Shown: piece after piece, positions 1 to 6,363 of the stretch
How the letters are laid out: each line of letters begins with the position of its first letter
Numbering within the stretch: the stretch's first letter is position 1
Assembly (NCBI GenBank): GCA_033720735.1
Contig: JAWWBX010000254.1
Coordinates: forward strand, 1 to 6,421
Source of the DNA: B8-G4 sp033720735
Lineage (GTDB): Bacteria > Bacteroidota > Bacteroidia > Chitinophagales > Saprospiraceae
DNA length: 6,421 bases
Direction of reading: 5' to 3'
Made by a program: the position numbers and the translations under genes
Notes under the pieces: generated by a model
What the model was told of the DNA's origin: nothing
Databases searched by the model: none
What the model saw: the letters and a program-made list of their open reading frames with translations, nothing else

Positions 1-289
1 CTCTGATATGTAGTTTGTTAGCAGCACCCGCGAGATTCAGACCCTCATACTCGATGCTCATCCCACTATTCGCGGATGCCGGATAGTATTCGGAAAATTG
101 CAAAACGGGCCGTTTCGAAATGTCCGAGATGAGGGCCAGGATGGTTTCCGTCGTGTCAGCGGAGCCAGCGGAGAAAATGTCGAGTTTGTTGATGGCGGAA
201 TTGAAACCAATCCCGACGCTTTGCGCATGTGTCTGTTTCGCAGGGGCGATCAGCAAGCAGAGTGAGACCAGGGTCAGCATGTGTTTCAT
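1..289 (-). CDS. Secreted Bacteroidota surface-type protein, N-terminal part only (runs off the left edge)
   Basis: Reading the minus strand from the ATG at 289-287 gives 96 open codons with no stop before the window edge. The first 22 residues are a clear signal peptide: M-K-H, a hydrophobic stretch (L-T-L-V-S-L-C-L-L-I-A), then a probable signal peptidase I site at T-H-A before Q-S. The mature part begins SVGIGFNSAINKLDIFSAG. The 'VGIG-x-N-x-x-x-x-L-D-I' phrase recurs at the start of many Bacteroidota secreted or surface proteins, which often carry long tail-fibre-like or endosialidase-chaperone-type C-termini. That C-terminus would lie outside the window, so no function can be assigned. 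The next minus-strand gene upstream is the beta-helix lipoprotein, 169 bp away with a hairpin between them, so separate transcription is likely. No strong Shine-Dalgarno precedes the ATG. A second ATG three codons in is possible but would shorten the signal peptide's basic end. Confidence 0.72.
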   Translation of the reverse strand, partial: MKHMLTLVSLCLLIAPAKQTHAQSVGIGFNSAINKLDIFSAGSADTTETILALISDISKRPVLQFSEYYPASANSGMSIEYEGLNLAGAANKLHIR

Positions 290-310
290 AGGTCAGGCAA
301 TTTGAGCCTA

Positions 311-340
311 AGAAGTTAGGGCATTCCCGGCAGAACGCAA
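311..340 (-). promoter_or_regulatory. Possible Bacteroidota-type promoter for the left-edge gene
   Basis: On the minus strand a TTG (340-338) is followed after 19 nt by TAACTTCT (318-311), 22 nt upstream of the ATG at 289. The Bacteroidota primary sigma factor consensus is TTTG near -33 and TAnnTTTG near -7. The TA, TT and spacing fit, but the final TG of the -7 element does not. The -7 element sits in the context CCTAnnTT, which also occurs upstream of the sigma and CHAT genes. The prediction is by eye only. Confidence 0.3.
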
Positions 341-401
341 GGCAGTTTGGTGGATACATCGTCATCTGGCTGGAGGGTAACAGGTCCAGGCGGTCCAACG
401 C

Positions 402-435
402 ACGAAGGCTCCCCCGTCACCAGGGAAGCCTTCGT
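402..435 (-). terminator. Hairpin downstream of the beta-helix lipoprotein gene, probable terminator
   Basis: ACGAAGGCT (402-410) and AGCCTTCGT (427-435) form a perfect 9-bp stem. One mismatch and three further C-G pairs extend it (412-414 with 423-425), leaving an 8-nt loop. It begins 24 nt past the TAG of the minus-strand beta-helix gene (459-461), the right place for a terminator of that gene. There is no U-tract after the stem on the minus strand, so it is not a textbook intrinsic terminator. It could equally protect the 3' end of the mRNA. Confidence 0.5.
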
Positions 436-458
436 AACCAATACTTACAGTCGGATCG

Positions 459-2006
459 CTAGAAAGAGCAATCTACCCCGAGATCACTGTTTGTGATCGT
501 GACGTTGGTATTGTCGATCTGGAAGAGATCGCAAAACTCGTTGTCCGCCGAGTAACTGTCAGTGATCAATACGTTGTTCGACCCAAAGATCACCAACCCG
601 TCGCTATTCTCAGTGGTGGACAGGCTCCTGAGTTGCACATCAGTTCCCGATTGCAGCAACACGCCGGCGAAGTCATTCCCGGTTGATACGCAATCTCTCA
701 TCTCGAAATCGTGCGGCCCGTATGTCCACACACCTTCGAAGAGATTGGCACTGATGGTTGCATCCCGCACACTCGTGCCCGTCGTGTTCAGATCGAACAG
801 CCCGACCGCGTTGTTGGTCATGGCTGATGACCTGATCGTTGAGGAAACAGCATCCCGGAGAAAGACACCGGCCCCGGTGTTATTGGAGAGGTCACAATCC
901 TTGATGAGGACGTTTTCCGCGATGAGGCCGCCATTGGCAATAGCCACGATACCATTGCGACCATCCGTGGAGGTACACCCGATATAGGTGTTGCCATCAC
1001 CTCCGAACACAAAGTAGCCTCTGTCGTTGGCGGTGGCAGTGCAGTTCTTGAATTCATTGTGATTTGAAGCAACTGCAATAAATCCAAACATCGAATTGTT
1101 GGTAGACGTACACCCTTTGATCAGGTTGTTATCGGAGCCCGACGCCAGCCAGAAGCCCCAACCTTGCACCAGGGATGACCCGTCAAACGTACAATTCTCA
1201 ATGGTGTTGCCCGAAGCAGACTCTGTGAACAGCCCGGCTATTTGATCAGGATTGGCTGATTCCACGGCCAAGGCATTGCCCTTCACCTGGTTGTTGTTGG
1301 AAACGTAGAGAGCCATCGCGTGATAGTCGCCCGTGATGGCATTGTTCTCGACCATCGAATTGTTGGTGAAATACATCGACAAGCCTGTCCAGAATGTGGA
1401 TGTAATCGTGTTGTTGTCGATCATAACATCATCACCATTGAACACCACGACACCCTCATCAAGTACCAGGTTGAGCCCGGTAACCCGGACATTGCTGATG
1501 TTGCCGGGTGCCGCGTCGAGGAAAAGCCCGGCAGATTCAACGGTGGGCACACTGCCACTGGCGCCGCGGATGGTGATATCCGAGGTGGTCACAAAAGTCG
1601 GCCAGGTCTCGCTCAGATCCGCGCTAATCGTGATGACACATCCCGGAGCTGCGGCATCTACAGCGTCTTGCAATGTTGCATAATCGGCCGGCACGTCAAT
1701 TGCGCAATTGGGCGTGCGGCTGCTGACTTGAGGCTTGGTTTGTGCGTGTGCGCGCGCTTCGTTTTGGCGCTGTTCAACAACCAACTTGTACGCAGAAACG
1801 CGATCGGATTGACTCAAATCCGGGATCTCCATTTCCATCATGGTCACATCCCGTGTATACCGTTGCGTCGGTTCGTTCTGATGCAATTCCGGCTCGACCT
1901 GTTGAACGAGTCCGTGATCATCCTTGCAGCCCTGTGAGAGGAGCAATGAGACGAAAACGAGCGCAAGCACTGCACCCGGGGCGAATTTTGACTGTACTGA
2001 AAACAT
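459..2006 (-). CDS. Right-handed parallel beta-helix repeat lipoprotein, probably surface-exposed
   Basis: The 515-residue product has a hydrophobic signal segment (about residues 11-24) ending in L-L-L-S-Q-G-C, so Cys27 is a plausible lipidation site. The lipobox is loose (Ser at -3, Gln at -2). The residues after it, K-D-D, resemble the Lys-(Asp/Glu)2 surface-export signal known for Bacteroidota lipoproteins, so an outer-face location is likely. Residues 30-100 form a polar, low-complexity linker. From about residue 101 (C-A-I-D-V-P-A-D-Y-A-T-L-Q-D-A-V) to the end are roughly 15 coils of 22-27 residues, with recurring N-N-x-I-x-x-C/N-x phrases typical of PbH1/NosD-like helices. Five consecutive coils have Cys at the same place (272, 299, 322, 344, 371). 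Cys101/Cys123 and Cys492/Cys513 could form capping disulfides. No catalytic signature of a known polysaccharide-lyase family was recognised, so substrate and activity are unknown. The gene diverges from the sigma operon. No clear promoter or Shine-Dalgarno is visible before the ATG. Confidence 0.88.
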   Translation of the reverse strand: MFSVQSKFAPGAVLALVFVSLLLSQGCKDDHGLVQQVEPELHQNEPTQRYTRDVTMMEMEIPDLSQSDRVSAYKLVVEQRQNEARAHAQTKPQVSSRTPNCAIDVPADYATLQDAVDAAAPGCVITISADLSETWPTFVTTSDITIRGASGSVPTVESAGLFLDAAPGNISNVRVTGLNLVLDEGVVVFNGDDVMIDNNTITSTFWTGLSMYFTNNSMVENNAITGDYHAMALYVSNNNQVKGNALAVESANPDQIAGLFTESASGNTIENCTFDGSSLVQGWGFWLASGSDNNLIKGCTSTNNSMFGFIAVASNHNEFKNCTATANDRGYFVFGGDGNTYIGCTSTDGRNGIVAIANGGLIAENVLIKDCDLSNNTGAGVFLRDAVSSTIRSSAMTNNAVGLFDLNTTGTSVRDATISANLFEGVWTYGPHDFEMRDCVSTGNDFAGVLLQSGTDVQLRSLSTTENSDGLVIFGSNNVLITDSYSADNEFCDLFQIDNTNVTITNSDLGVDCSF

Positions 2007-2198
2007 GATACGATAGTTAAAGTGTTAGAGAATATGGTTACGATGACCATATTTGATCCCTCCGCAAATTCTTACCCGGCGACTCAAAAAAAATTTTGAA
2101 AAGCGCATCCTAGGGCGGGCACAGGCCTGCATTGGCCAACACGGATCTCCCGGAGATCGTCTCTTCAGCTTTCTTCCTATTTTTCCCGGCAACATCCG
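2007..2198. promoter_or_regulatory. Divergent regulatory region between the beta-helix and sigma-factor genes
   Basis: These 192 bp separate two divergent start codons and contain no convincing gene. They hold an A8T4 tract with inverted TCAAAA/TTTTGA ends (2084-2099), expected to be intrinsically curved. A perfect 7-1-7 dyad lies at 2144-2158. CCTATTTT (2176-2183) near the sigma start may be a degenerate -7 element. Divergent genes sharing one control region are often co-regulated, but here that is inference. Neither start codon has a strong Shine-Dalgarno, as expected for Bacteroidota. Confidence 0.5.
2144..2158. promoter_or_regulatory. Perfect short dyad (7-bp arms, 1-nt centre), candidate operator
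   Basis: GATCTCC (2144-2150), a single C, then GGAGATC (2152-2158) is a perfect palindrome. It ends 40 nt before the sigma-factor ATG and 19 nt before the TA of the possible -7 element, so its right arm would cover the -33 region. The 1-nt centre is too short for an RNA hairpin using all pairs, which favours binding of a dimeric protein over a terminator. The regulator is unknown, and chance occurrence is possible. Confidence 0.35.
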
Positions 2199-2765
2199 AT
2201 GGCAGACGACAAGACAGACTATATCGGCGCCCTGCGCAAGGGGGATCATGTGGTCCTCCGGAAGATCTACCAGGAATTTGCTCCCGACATCACCAGGCTG
2301 GTACGTCAGAATGGCGGATCCGTCGACGATGCCAGGGACGTCTTGCAAACCGGATTAATGGTGATCTTTGAAAAGGTGCGGCAACACGGGTTTGAACTGA
2401 CCGGCAGCTTCGGAGGGTATTTGTATGCCGTTTGCCGCAATGTCTGGGGCAATAAGTTGCAGAAAAAGTCACGTGGAGAGGTAAGATTGACCGATGATCT
2501 CAAATATCAAGCAGATACCGGGTCGGAACCCGAAATTGAAAAACAGGAACGCAGCAAGTTGCTCTGGGACAAGCTGCATCGTCTGGGAAGCGATTGCCGG
2601 AAGTTGTTGATGCTCCACTTTCAGGGAAAGTCCATGGAAACGATCAGGGATGCACTGAAGATGAGCAGTGTCAGTTATGCCAGCAAGCGCAAATTTATCT
2701 GCAAAGAGCGGCTCACGGCAATGGTCAGGAGTGACCCGCGTTACAAAGAGCTTTTAAATGCCTGA
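2199..2765 (+). CDS. ECF-type RNA polymerase sigma factor (sigma-70 family)
   Basis: The 188-residue product has the usual length and two-domain build of an extracytoplasmic-function sigma factor. Region 2 spans about residues 14-90. The core-binding helix is D-D-A-R-D-V-L-Q-T-G-L-M-V-I-F-E-K-V (43-60), followed by the -10 recognition stretch around G-Y-L-Y-A-V-C-R-N-V-W (73-83). Region 4 spans about 125-178, with C-R-K-L-L-M-L-H-F (133-141) and a helix-turn-helix ending Y-A-S-K-R-K-F-I-C-K (160-169). The Cys133/Cys168 pair and the Y-A-x-K-R/K-K phrase match, from memory, a Bacteroidota ECF subgroup often followed by a small membrane anti-sigma-like gene, as here. The usual E-I-A at the first HTH helix is replaced by E-T-I-R-D-A. 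The protein acts in the cytoplasm, redirecting RNA polymerase to a regulon that is not identifiable from the window. The ATG lacks a Shine-Dalgarno but puts region 2 at the normal distance from the N-terminus. Confidence 0.9.
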   Translation: MADDKTDYIGALRKGDHVVLRKIYQEFAPDITRLVRQNGGSVDDARDVLQTGLMVIFEKVRQHGFELTGSFGGYLYAVCRNVWGNKLQKKSRGEVRLTDDLKYQADTGSEPEIEKQERSKLLWDKLHRLGSDCRKLLMLHFQGKSMETIRDALKMSSVSYASKRKFICKERLTAMVRSDPRYKELLNA

Positions 2766-2770
2766 CAAAA

Positions 2771-3628
2771 ATGTCGGAACAAAGTAAAGAGCTGAAGATC
2801 GAACGCTACCTGTCAGGGCAGATGACTGAGGCGGAAGCTGCTTCATTCGAAGCTGACCTGCGCGCAGACAGGACGCTGGCCGAAGAGGTGCAGTTGCTCC
2901 GCGAAATGCGCGCCGAATTTGGCGACCCGGACAAGGCAGCGTTCATGGAAGCCCTCCGTGCCGCCGATCAGGCACATTTTGAGCCCCCCGCAAACAGGCG
3001 TACATCCGGACATACCCGGTGGCTGCTCCTCATTTGCGCCATGCTTGTCGTCGCCGCCACTGCATACTTCTTCTGGCCGGTGGATGAAGAACCCGCAACA
3101 GACTCCAGCGACCCCTTTGAATTGCAGGATACACCACCTCATCAACCAGAGGTTGTGCCCGAAGGCCAGATCCTCTCCGAGGCTGAACGTCCGGACCCCG
3201 TTGAACGACCCGAGCCGCTCGACGGCGGGGTGGAAGAATCCGCTTCCGAGCTGCTTGCCGCCGCCAGCTTCGAACCCAACCCCTATCTGGAGTCATTCAT
3301 GAATGCGTCTGTGCGCTCAACAGCCACGCAGACGACGGCACAGGCCTCCTGGTCCCCGGAAGGAACGCTGGTGATCGAAGGCACGCTTGACCTGCCCGCC
3401 GGATCTGCGCGGGAGGACTATGCGATCTACGTCTATACCAACGATACTGACGCATATCTGAACGAGCAGTTCTTCGAACGGCGCAATATGACCCGGTCAA
3501 CGTCCGGCGATGACGACCGCTTCCGTATGGTATTTGAAAAAAATTACCAACCCGGGCTCTACTATTATTTGATCATGAATGATCAGGCTGACGACCCGTT
3601 GCTGGTAGGCAAGATCCAGAAGCAATAA
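2771..3628 (+). CDS. Single-pass membrane anti-sigma-like protein with an extracytoplasmic beta-rich domain
   Basis: This gene starts 5 nt after the sigma-factor stop, so the two are almost certainly co-transcribed and probably translationally coupled. Residues 1-70 are helical and charged. The E-R-Y-L-S-G-Q-M-T-E-A-E-A-A-S-F-E phrase (11-27) resembles the N-terminus of Bacteroidota anti-sigma proteins. The His-x3-Cys-x2-Cys zinc motif of ZAS anti-sigma factors is absent. A single transmembrane helix lies at about 84-102 (WLLLICAMLVVAATAYFFW), preceded by Arg83 and followed by an acidic proline-rich linker (103-160). This predicts the N-terminus in the cytoplasm and the C-terminus outside. 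Residues 165-285 form a beta-rich domain with F-E-P-N-P-Y-L-E-S-F, D-Y-A-I-Y-V-Y-T-N-D, Y-Y-Y-L-I-M-N-D and a final L-L-V-G-K-I, possibly Ig-like; I do not recognise a named family. Inferred role: holding the sigma factor at the membrane until an envelope signal or cleavage releases it. A structural or sensor protein unrelated to sigma control is the main alternative. Confidence 0.75.
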   Translation: MSEQSKELKIERYLSGQMTEAEAASFEADLRADRTLAEEVQLLREMRAEFGDPDKAAFMEALRAADQAHFEPPANRRTSGHTRWLLLICAMLVVAATAYFFWPVDEEPATDSSDPFELQDTPPHQPEVVPEGQILSEAERPDPVERPEPLDGGVEESASELLAAASFEPNPYLESFMNASVRSTATQTTAQASWSPEGTLVIEGTLDLPAGSAREDYAIYVYTNDTDAYLNEQFFERRNMTRSTSGDDDRFRMVFEKNYQPGLYYYLIMNDQADDPLLVGKIQKQ

Positions 3629-3635
3629 GCAATCA

Positions 3636-6338
3636 CTAGCTGCCGATCAACGTAAAGGCACTCCAGTACGCCGGTGTCGCCGAGACCGGATCGTTGATCA
3701 TGGCAAGCTTTGCCAGCCGCAGCGCCTCTGCATAGGATTTCCCCGCCTGGACTTCCGCATAGAACGAGACCATAAGCCGTGAAGTCGCCTGGTCGTCCAC
3801 CTTCCAGTGCGAAAACAAAACACAGCGTGCTCCTTGCTGAATGAACGAGCGATTGAGGCCGATCATACCCTCTCCGCGCCGCAGCGGCCCCTTGCCACTT
3901 TCACAACTGCTCATCACCACCAGGTCGGACCGCGAGCGGATACCGGCAATCTCGTTGGCACGCAGAATGCCATCAGCTGAGCCATCTTCAGCGGCACAGG
4001 CAATCCCGGAGTAGCGCGGATCCACATAGTTGGCAAAGCTGTGGGACGCAATATGGATAAAGCGTGTCGGTACTTGCAATGCTGCCCGCAACTCCGTTTC
4101 CGTGGCTGCAGCACGCGTGTAATGCACCACCGCATCCGGCGCAAACAGTGCGGAGATCTGCTGCACCTCGGCCTCGCTTTGCGGTAATGCCGCCCAGCCA
4201 TCGTGCGTCACCGACGTGTAAGACGTATCGAGACCGGTCTGGTCCCTGACCGCCACAGAGTGCACCTGGCCGGCCCCGTCAAACACCGGCGCAAATGCCA
4301 GCAACTCTCGCGTGTAGTCTGTGTCACGCGTGCGCGACCGGACCAGCAGCGGTGACGAATACTGGTAAGAAATGACCTTGTCCCTCAGCACATAATCCAG
4401 CTTGTCGAACGGCAGATCCGCCTGGTTTTGCACGAGCACCTCAAAGGGCAGCATGACCAGCGGCCCGTTGGGAATGATGATCAATTTGGAGTACTCCTCT
4501 CCCGATCGCAAGGGGGCTTCCAGCAACGTGGCATAGAGGTCATGGCTGGCTTGAATGAAGGCCCGGCGCCTGCGATTCTGCACCAGCAGCCGGTTGTCCA
4601 GGGCATTGACGAACTGCACGATCTGCTGCTCTGTGCTGTCTGACCATGGCTGCGTATAGTTCTGAATGCCCTGATGGTCGATCGCAAAGATCTGCAGCAC
4701 GTTTTCCTGTTCATGCACGACATAGCTGAGCAGGACTTCGTCCTCCGCAAGCAGGGCTTGTACTTCCCCGGCATCCACGACATCTGACGCGTACACCGCA
4801 TCGAAATACTCCGGGTGATCGCTGCGCAGCGATTCGACAAACGCATCGTACCCCTGACGTGCCCTGAAGAGGGCCCCGTTGGCAACAGCCACGGCCCCCA
4901 GGGTGTCTTGCGCGGCAAGTGCCGCTTCGTACAGCCCTTCACAGCGGATCAGCTCGATCGCCAGATCTTCCTCAAGTCTTTGCTCTTCTTCAGTGAGGGC
5001 GGCGACAGCATCCGTGGCCAGCAGGGCCTCCAGCAGGACACTCGCTTTTGCCGCTTCACTCAGCGCAAAGGACCTCTCCAGCAACTCCGTGTCGTGCGTC
5101 ATCGCATACAACCTGGCCGCAGCCAGCCCCCCGTAGCTGTACAGCGACGCGTACTGATCGAAGAGTGCCTGTTTCGATCCCTCGCGATAGTTGAGGGTGG
5201 CCCTGAGGTCCTCGAGCCGTGCCAGACCCCTCTCAGCAGTCGTCAAGGCGGCCTGCAAGTGCTGCCGTGCGTCGTCACCTGACTTTCCCATCCTGAAAAG
5301 GATACGCACGCGTTGCTCGAAGTAGGCCGGCTCGCAGTGGTAACAGTAACTGGAAGCCATCGTATCCGTGCTGAGATGCTGGTCAGCTGCAAGCTCCAGG
5401 CCCAGGGCTCGCAAAGCGCTGTCGTTGCAGGCCAGGGCGCGTTCGAGGTCTGCATAACGCAGCTCGTGCTCGGCCATCTCCCGGTACATTCCGGCAATCC
5501 GGACGGGAGCGGTCTGAAAATGGCGATGCACCAGCGTGTCGAGTTGACGGAAATAGAACATGGCCGAATCGCGGTGGCCCGCATGCGAGTGGGCAAGGGC
5601 CATGATCAAATTGATATTGTGGAACTGATGGCTGTCGGCGATGCCGGTCATGTTCCGGTAATGCCAACCACGTCTGGCGTCTGCCAGGGCCCCGGTCGTG
5701 TCGTTCAGACCGATCAGGCAGGAGGCGATCTTGGCGTACTCCTTGGACAGGAGGATCATCAGGTTGGTGTCGTCGGGGTACTGGGTGCGAAGACCTTCGA
5801 GGATGCTCAGACCGTGCCTGAGATACGGCAAGGCTGTTTGATACCGCTGGTGCTCGAGGTAGGCGAGCCCGAGGTTGGATTGCTGGACGTACTCAGGATA
5901 CTGGCCCGTCATGCCCCTCTCCTGCAGGATGAACAACCCCTTTTCCTGGTATTCGATGCCTTTCTCAAAGTTGCCTTTCTGATGGTAGACCCCGCTCAGC
6001 AATGAGTAGAGGTCGGGCAAGTGTGGAAAGCTCTCCCCCACTGTGGCGTGCATGGTATCCAGGGCTCGCACGGCGTACCGTTCTGCTGCTTTGACATCCC
6101 TGAGCTGAATGAGATGTGTCCAGCCATTGTACATCGAGAACATCACATACCCCTGATAGTCTCCGGAGCGGCGCAGCGTGTCGGCCAGGTGATCGGTGAT
6201 CTCCACACAATCCTCAAACCGGCTTTCCACAAACGCCGTTTGCGCCGAGTCCCTGAGTCGATTGACCAGCTCGGTGTCGACCTGTCCCCACAGCGGCTGC
6301 AGGCACACCGCACACAACAGGGTGGTGATGTATTTCAT
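3636..6338 (-). CDS. Exported TPR-CHAT protein, putative caspase-like cysteine peptidase
   Basis: The 900-residue product begins with a signal peptide (M-K-Y-I-T-T-L-L-C-A-V-C-L-Q-P-L-W-G, cleavage near 18/19), so it should act in the periplasm or outside. Residues 22-375 hold about eight TPR-like helical hairpins; the clearest are near 107-140 and 149-182. A helical linker (about 375-525) leads into a CHAT domain (about 533-900). Its landmarks are V-L-L-S-Y-V (535-540), L-I-I-I-P-N-G-P-L-V-M-L-P-F-E-V-L (619-635), H-I-A-S-H-S with catalytic His766, and V-V-M-S-S-C-E-S-G with catalytic Cys812. F-S-H-W-K-V-D-D-Q-A-T follows, then a terminal Y-W-S-A-F-T-L-I-G-S. CHAT is the caspase/separase-related clan CD fold, and both dyad residues are present, so activity is plausible. 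There is no C-terminal TM segment or visible type IX sorting domain. A C-Y-H-C motif (332-335) could form a disulfide. Upstream of the ATG the frame stays open to the window edge; this start is chosen for the signal peptide and the AGGAAG before it. The gene converges on the sigma/anti-sigma operon with a 7-nt gap. The substrate is unknown. Confidence 0.92.
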   Translation of the reverse strand: MKYITTLLCAVCLQPLWGQVDTELVNRLRDSAQTAFVESRFEDCVEITDHLADTLRRSGDYQGYVMFSMYNGWTHLIQLRDVKAAERYAVRALDTMHATVGESFPHLPDLYSLLSGVYHQKGNFEKGIEYQEKGLFILQERGMTGQYPEYVQQSNLGLAYLEHQRYQTALPYLRHGLSILEGLRTQYPDDTNLMILLSKEYAKIASCLIGLNDTTGALADARRGWHYRNMTGIADSHQFHNINLIMALAHSHAGHRDSAMFYFRQLDTLVHRHFQTAPVRIAGMYREMAEHELRYADLERALACNDSALRALGLELAADQHLSTDTMASSYCYHCEPAYFEQRVRILFRMGKSGDDARQHLQAALTTAERGLARLEDLRATLNYREGSKQALFDQYASLYSYGGLAAARLYAMTHDTELLERSFALSEAAKASVLLEALLATDAVAALTEEEQRLEEDLAIELIRCEGLYEAALAAQDTLGAVAVANGALFRARQGYDAFVESLRSDHPEYFDAVYASDVVDAGEVQALLAEDEVLLSYVVHEQENVLQIFAIDHQGIQNYTQPWSDSTEQQIVQFVNALDNRLLVQNRRRRAFIQASHDLYATLLEAPLRSGEEYSKLIIIPNGPLVMLPFEVLVQNQADLPFDKLDYVLRDKVISYQYSSPLLVRSRTRDTDYTRELLAFAPVFDGAGQVHSVAVRDQTGLDTSYTSVTHDGWAALPQSEAEVQQISALFAPDAVVHYTRAAATETELRAALQVPTRFIHIASHSFANYVDPRYSGIACAAEDGSADGILRANEIAGIRSRSDLVVMSSCESGKGPLRRGEGMIGLNRSFIQQGARCVLFSHWKVDDQATSRLMVSFYAEVQAGKSYAEALRLAKLAMINDPVSATPAYWSAFTLIGS

Positions 6339-6344
6339 ATGGGT

Positions 6345-6350
6345 CTTCCT
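6345..6350 (-). promoter_or_regulatory. Probable ribosome binding site of the TPR-CHAT gene
   Basis: AGGAAG on the minus strand ends 6 nt before the ATG at 6338. It is the only reasonable Shine-Dalgarno before any start in the window. It helps fix this start, because the reading frame upstream of the ATG has no stop before the window edge. Confidence 0.4.
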
Positions 6351-6363
6351 GATTTTGCGGGTC

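Noticed and set aside
1320..1937. Plus-strand open frame of 205 codons opposite the beta-helix gene
   Set aside because: It lies fully antisense to a well-supported protein. Its translation shows no domain, signal or repeat, and its composition is that of a shadow frame.
3570..3585. TGATCA-TGAA-TGATCA inverted repeat near the end of the anti-sigma-like gene
   Set aside because: It encodes the conserved-looking L-I-M-N-D-Q stretch, is weak as an RNA hairpin and has no U-tract. It is probably chance, not a terminator.
3645..3699. GATCAACG/CGTTGATC inverted repeat inside the 3' end of the CHAT gene
   Set aside because: The arms are only 8 bp with a 39-nt loop inside coding sequence, so a functional structure is unlikely.
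4815..5282. Plus-strand open frame of 155 codons opposite the CHAT gene's linker
   Set aside because: It is antisense to helical coding sequence, with no recognisable domain and no start signal.
5313..6005. Plus-strand open frame of 230 codons opposite the TPR region
   Set aside because: It is antisense to the TPR repeats, whose periodic Leu/Ala composition keeps opposite frames open. No motif is recognisable.
2199..6338. Type III-E CRISPR (Craspase-like) locus, considered because of TPR-CHAT next to an ECF sigma gene
   Set aside because: There are no repeat-spacer arrays and no gRAMP or other Cas gene in the window, and the CHAT protein has a signal peptide. Only the protease-sigma logic is comparable.
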